Origin: Cichorium intybus
Lineage: Eukaryota; Streptophyta; Magnoliopsida; Asterales; Asteraceae
DNA length: 64,000 nucleotides
NCBI GenBank assembly: GCA_023525715.1
Contig: CM042015.1
Location: 89,072,250-89,136,249 of the forward strand
Reading direction: 5' to 3'
Both the position numbers and the translations under genes were made by a program. Positions 61,536-64,000 of this stretch are shown here, in pieces (within the stretch, counting starts at the first letter, position 1; every line of letters begins with the position of its first letter). The notes under the pieces were generated by a model, which was not told the origin of the DNA, searched no databases, and saw nothing but the letters and a program-made list of their open reading frames with translations.

Positions 61536-64000
61536 TGTAACATCCGTGTTTTGGGCCTAGGAGTTTTGGGCTTAAACCGACGAAATAAAACTTATTTTGT
61601 AAATAGGGAAAACAAACAAATACATAAATTTATTAGTTTGTTATATTTTATACTGAGAATAAATGAGTTAAATATAGTTTTAAAATCTGATTGTAAACCA
61701 AATATGAGAAATTTTGTCATAAGGACTAAAAGTGTCATTTTGGCCAAACTTACCCTAAGTGGATTTGACTAGTCAAGATTTAGAAAGATTAGCAAATATT
61801 ATAAAGGAATGAATCTAGAAACTTAGTGTGAGTTGAATAATCCCTTAAGCTAATATTAATGACCAAATTATGAAGAATTTTAGTATAAGGGACCATTTGT
61901 GTCAATTTTGGAATCTAAGGGTTAATGTTGACCTAGACAATGACTCAAGTGAATTAAATATTTATATTAGGGGCATAAGTGTGAATTTAGAGACTTCTAG
62001 TTAGAAGAATTGACTTTATGGGTGTTGGGTGAAGTAAGACCAAACTTTGGGGACCCTTCTTGCCAAATCTTAAAGTATGTGAGGTTTTGATGGGGGTTCT
62101 TCCCCATTTCAGCAAACATCACGATTTGGAGAGAATGAGAGGGTGAGAGTGGCGATTTTTCTAGGGTTCTTGAGGATGTGATGCTAGAGATGGAAGATGA
62201 TTCAAGCTCTTCAAGTTCCTAGCCAATCTAAGGTATAAAACCTTCATCTTCTAGCTTTGAATTCGAGTTAGGGTTTGGGGTTTTGACCCAATTCGAGATT
62301 TATGGTGGGATGAGGTTCTTCCTATGATTCCCCAATGTTTATTTGATGTTTCTAAGTTATTGGAGTCTACATTCAATCCATGGATGCTCTAGATTCAACT
62401 ATTTGATTGATTTGGGTGTTATGAACCCTAGAAATTGGGGATTTGATGAATAGAGGAGGAATATGGAAATTGATGGATGATTATGGTAGTTTTGGATGAG
62501 GGGATTCATTTCTAATGATTCCCTAAGGATTCCAACCTTTGATTTGTAGTCATTAACCTTGAATCACTAGAAAATGAGAATTGGGTGTTGAAATGGGTTT
62601 TGTTCATGTAGATGATGATTTGATCTCTTGTTTAATGGATGGATGAATGAGTTAAGGTATCAATTTGGATGTATAAGTGGGGTGAGGATCATTTCCTAAT
62701 GATTCCATGGAATGGAAGAAGGAATCTCCACTTGTAATCATCAATTGTAAGAATGGAATTGAGTCTTCCATGGTTTTAGCTTATAGAGTGAAGTTATGAT
62801 CATGGAATGTAATTGATCCATTTGAAATGGTTTTGAATAGTTTAATTGAGTCTAATGATGTGTATGTTGAGAAGGAATAATGTCCTTTTGATGTCCATGA
62901 GTTTTGGGAAGAATCGGAACTTGAATCGGGTCAAAAATGAGTGAAAAGGACCAAAAATCGGAGCTACAGCAGGCTGTACACGACCCGTGTAGAATCCACA
63001 CGACCCGTGTGGATAGTTTTAGACTTACTGGTCAATTCTACACGCCCCGTGTCAATTCTACACGACCCCGTGCAGCTGGGTCTGGCCAGAATTTGCAGTT
63101 TTTGCGTTTTGAGCTTTACGGTTTGGGCTTTGGGTCCTTGTTTTAATGCCAATCTTTGGGGATGTTTTAATTAAGATTTTCCTTATATTAAAGAGTCAAG
63201 GACTTCATTTTTGATGATGGATGATTGTTCCTTCTTAGTTCTAAAGAAGTAATTGTAGTGTGACTTTTAGATGAATCGAGTATGATATCTTCCGTTCTTG
63301 TATTGTAGGAAAGGGGTATGTTGTAGTGACTTGGAAGTAAGACTAAGGACTTGAGCTAACACTCAATTAAGAGGATGTGATGGATGAGATGATGTCTAGG
63401 AGCGCCTTCAGATGCTTCAACCTTGTGCGGAGTTAGTGTTGACTCGTCAGTTGACCTTGGGTGAGTTTACCGGGAGTACACATCCCAACTAATATCTTTT
63501 GTGTGTGTTATCAAATACTTTTCATGCATAATATTATGTGCAATGTGTTATATGATTACTACTTGTGCATTGCATGAAAATGTGTTCCTAAAGATGTTTT
63601 CAAATGAAGATTATGATGATGTTTTGAAAGATGTTTTGAGCATTCTATTTGTGCATCACATTGCATATAGGATGGGATTGACCGAGTGAACCTTATGACG
63701 AAGAGGAAATGATTGTCCCGGATTTAGGGAAATCATGATTGTCCCGGATTTAGGGAAATCACGGGTTAATACCCAAACGAGTTGTTGTCCCGGATTTAGG
63801 GAAATCGTTCCCGACAACAGGGAACTGCATGAGGGACTTGCTAACCCTCATGGGGCTAGTGTGATGGCCACTAGTCCTAGTTTTGCCTATACGGGGATCG
63901 AGTGGCATGCTTCGTGCGTGTCATTCGTGAACTTAGGTAGGTGCCATTGAGGTGAGTTGGACTTTATGAGATGGACGTGGGTTTGGGATAGTTGCATCAT
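61536..64000 (+). repeat. element I 3' LTR (cut by window edge)
   Basis: 2465 bp visible, collinear with 56989-59453 without indels. Confidence 0.9.

Larger units (their letters stand above)
56989..64000 (+). mobile_element. LTR retrotransposon I with giant LTRs (3' end outside window)
   Basis: The left LTR 56989-59991 (3003 bp, TGTAACATCC ... GGGTGTTTCA) repeats from 61536 to the edge at a constant offset of 4547 bp, with no difference in the parts compared by eye. PBS TGGTATCAGAGC at 59995-60006 and a polypurine tract AAGGGGTGG at 61522-61530 set the plus orientation. The interior (59992-61535) has no coding capacity. Likely gypsy-related LARD type; young. Confidence 0.88.

Overview
The window is nuclear DNA from a flowering plant, most likely a eudicot. 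The evidence is spliced plant genes with GT-AG introns, Ty1/copia elements primed by initiator-Met tRNA (TGGTATCAGAGC), hAT, CACTA, MULE and Helitron elements, and very long (TA)n tracts. The genus cannot be read from the sequence; an Asteraceae-like composition is only an impression. One host gene looks intact: a four-exon BI-1/LIFEGUARD-family membrane protein (6044-7075). Almost everything else is transposable elements and their debris.

Layout. 1-1930: 5' end of a minus-strand copia-type element (gag start, PBS, 1.4 kb LTR). 1931-4780: LTR-like promoter sequence with duplicated CG-rich motifs, a palindrome-rich stretch, a (TA)n tract and a CACTA end. 6044-7075: the BI-1-like gene. 7484-14703: decayed plus-strand copia element A, split by the complete young minus-strand copia element B (7916-12675, TSD CTGCG, one 1433-codon ORF) and by a 520 bp solo LTR C (TSD TTGCA). 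15.2-17.1 kb: DNA-transposon relics.

17076-about 22640 (perhaps to 24695) is the most unusual region. A Helitron 3' terminus on the minus strand (hairpin, then CTAG) is followed by fragments of at least six unrelated plant genes, all in the same orientation and mostly with introns: a Gag1-like-clamp (DUF4050) protein, a coiled-coil protein, limit dextrinase/pullulanase, a CCR4-type deadenylase, the plastid import protein Tic40 and a chromomethylase (CMT). The pullulanase and CCR4 pieces are joined within about 15 bp. This fits a gene-capturing Helitron. hAT elements are nested in or beside it.

25005-29830: young minus-strand copia element D (189 bp LTRs, one in-frame stop splitting gag-PR-INT from RT-RNaseH), flanked by a 155 bp direct duplication where 5 bp is expected. 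30.4-32.1 kb: two hAT MITEs. 32.3-45.1 kb: decayed plus-strand copia E, its RNase H region split by the 9 kb minus-strand element G (2.57 kb LTRs, 3.9 kb internal region without long ORFs, TSD CACAC inside an AC tract). 47.3-49.2 kb: a hAT element, compound microsatellites and a roughly 495 bp non-autonomous Helitron. 51274-52606: a MULE-like foldback element with long inverted arms. 52804-55455: copia derivative F with gag and protease only. 56.1-56.6 kb: an OTU-protease pseudogene. 56989-64000: element I, with 3.0 kb LTRs of near-identical sequence and a 1.5 kb non-coding interior; its right LTR runs off the window.

There is no operon-like organisation. The history is one of nested insertion: B and C into A, G into E, hAT elements into or beside the Helitron, with several insertions young enough that LTR pairs differ by 0-1%.
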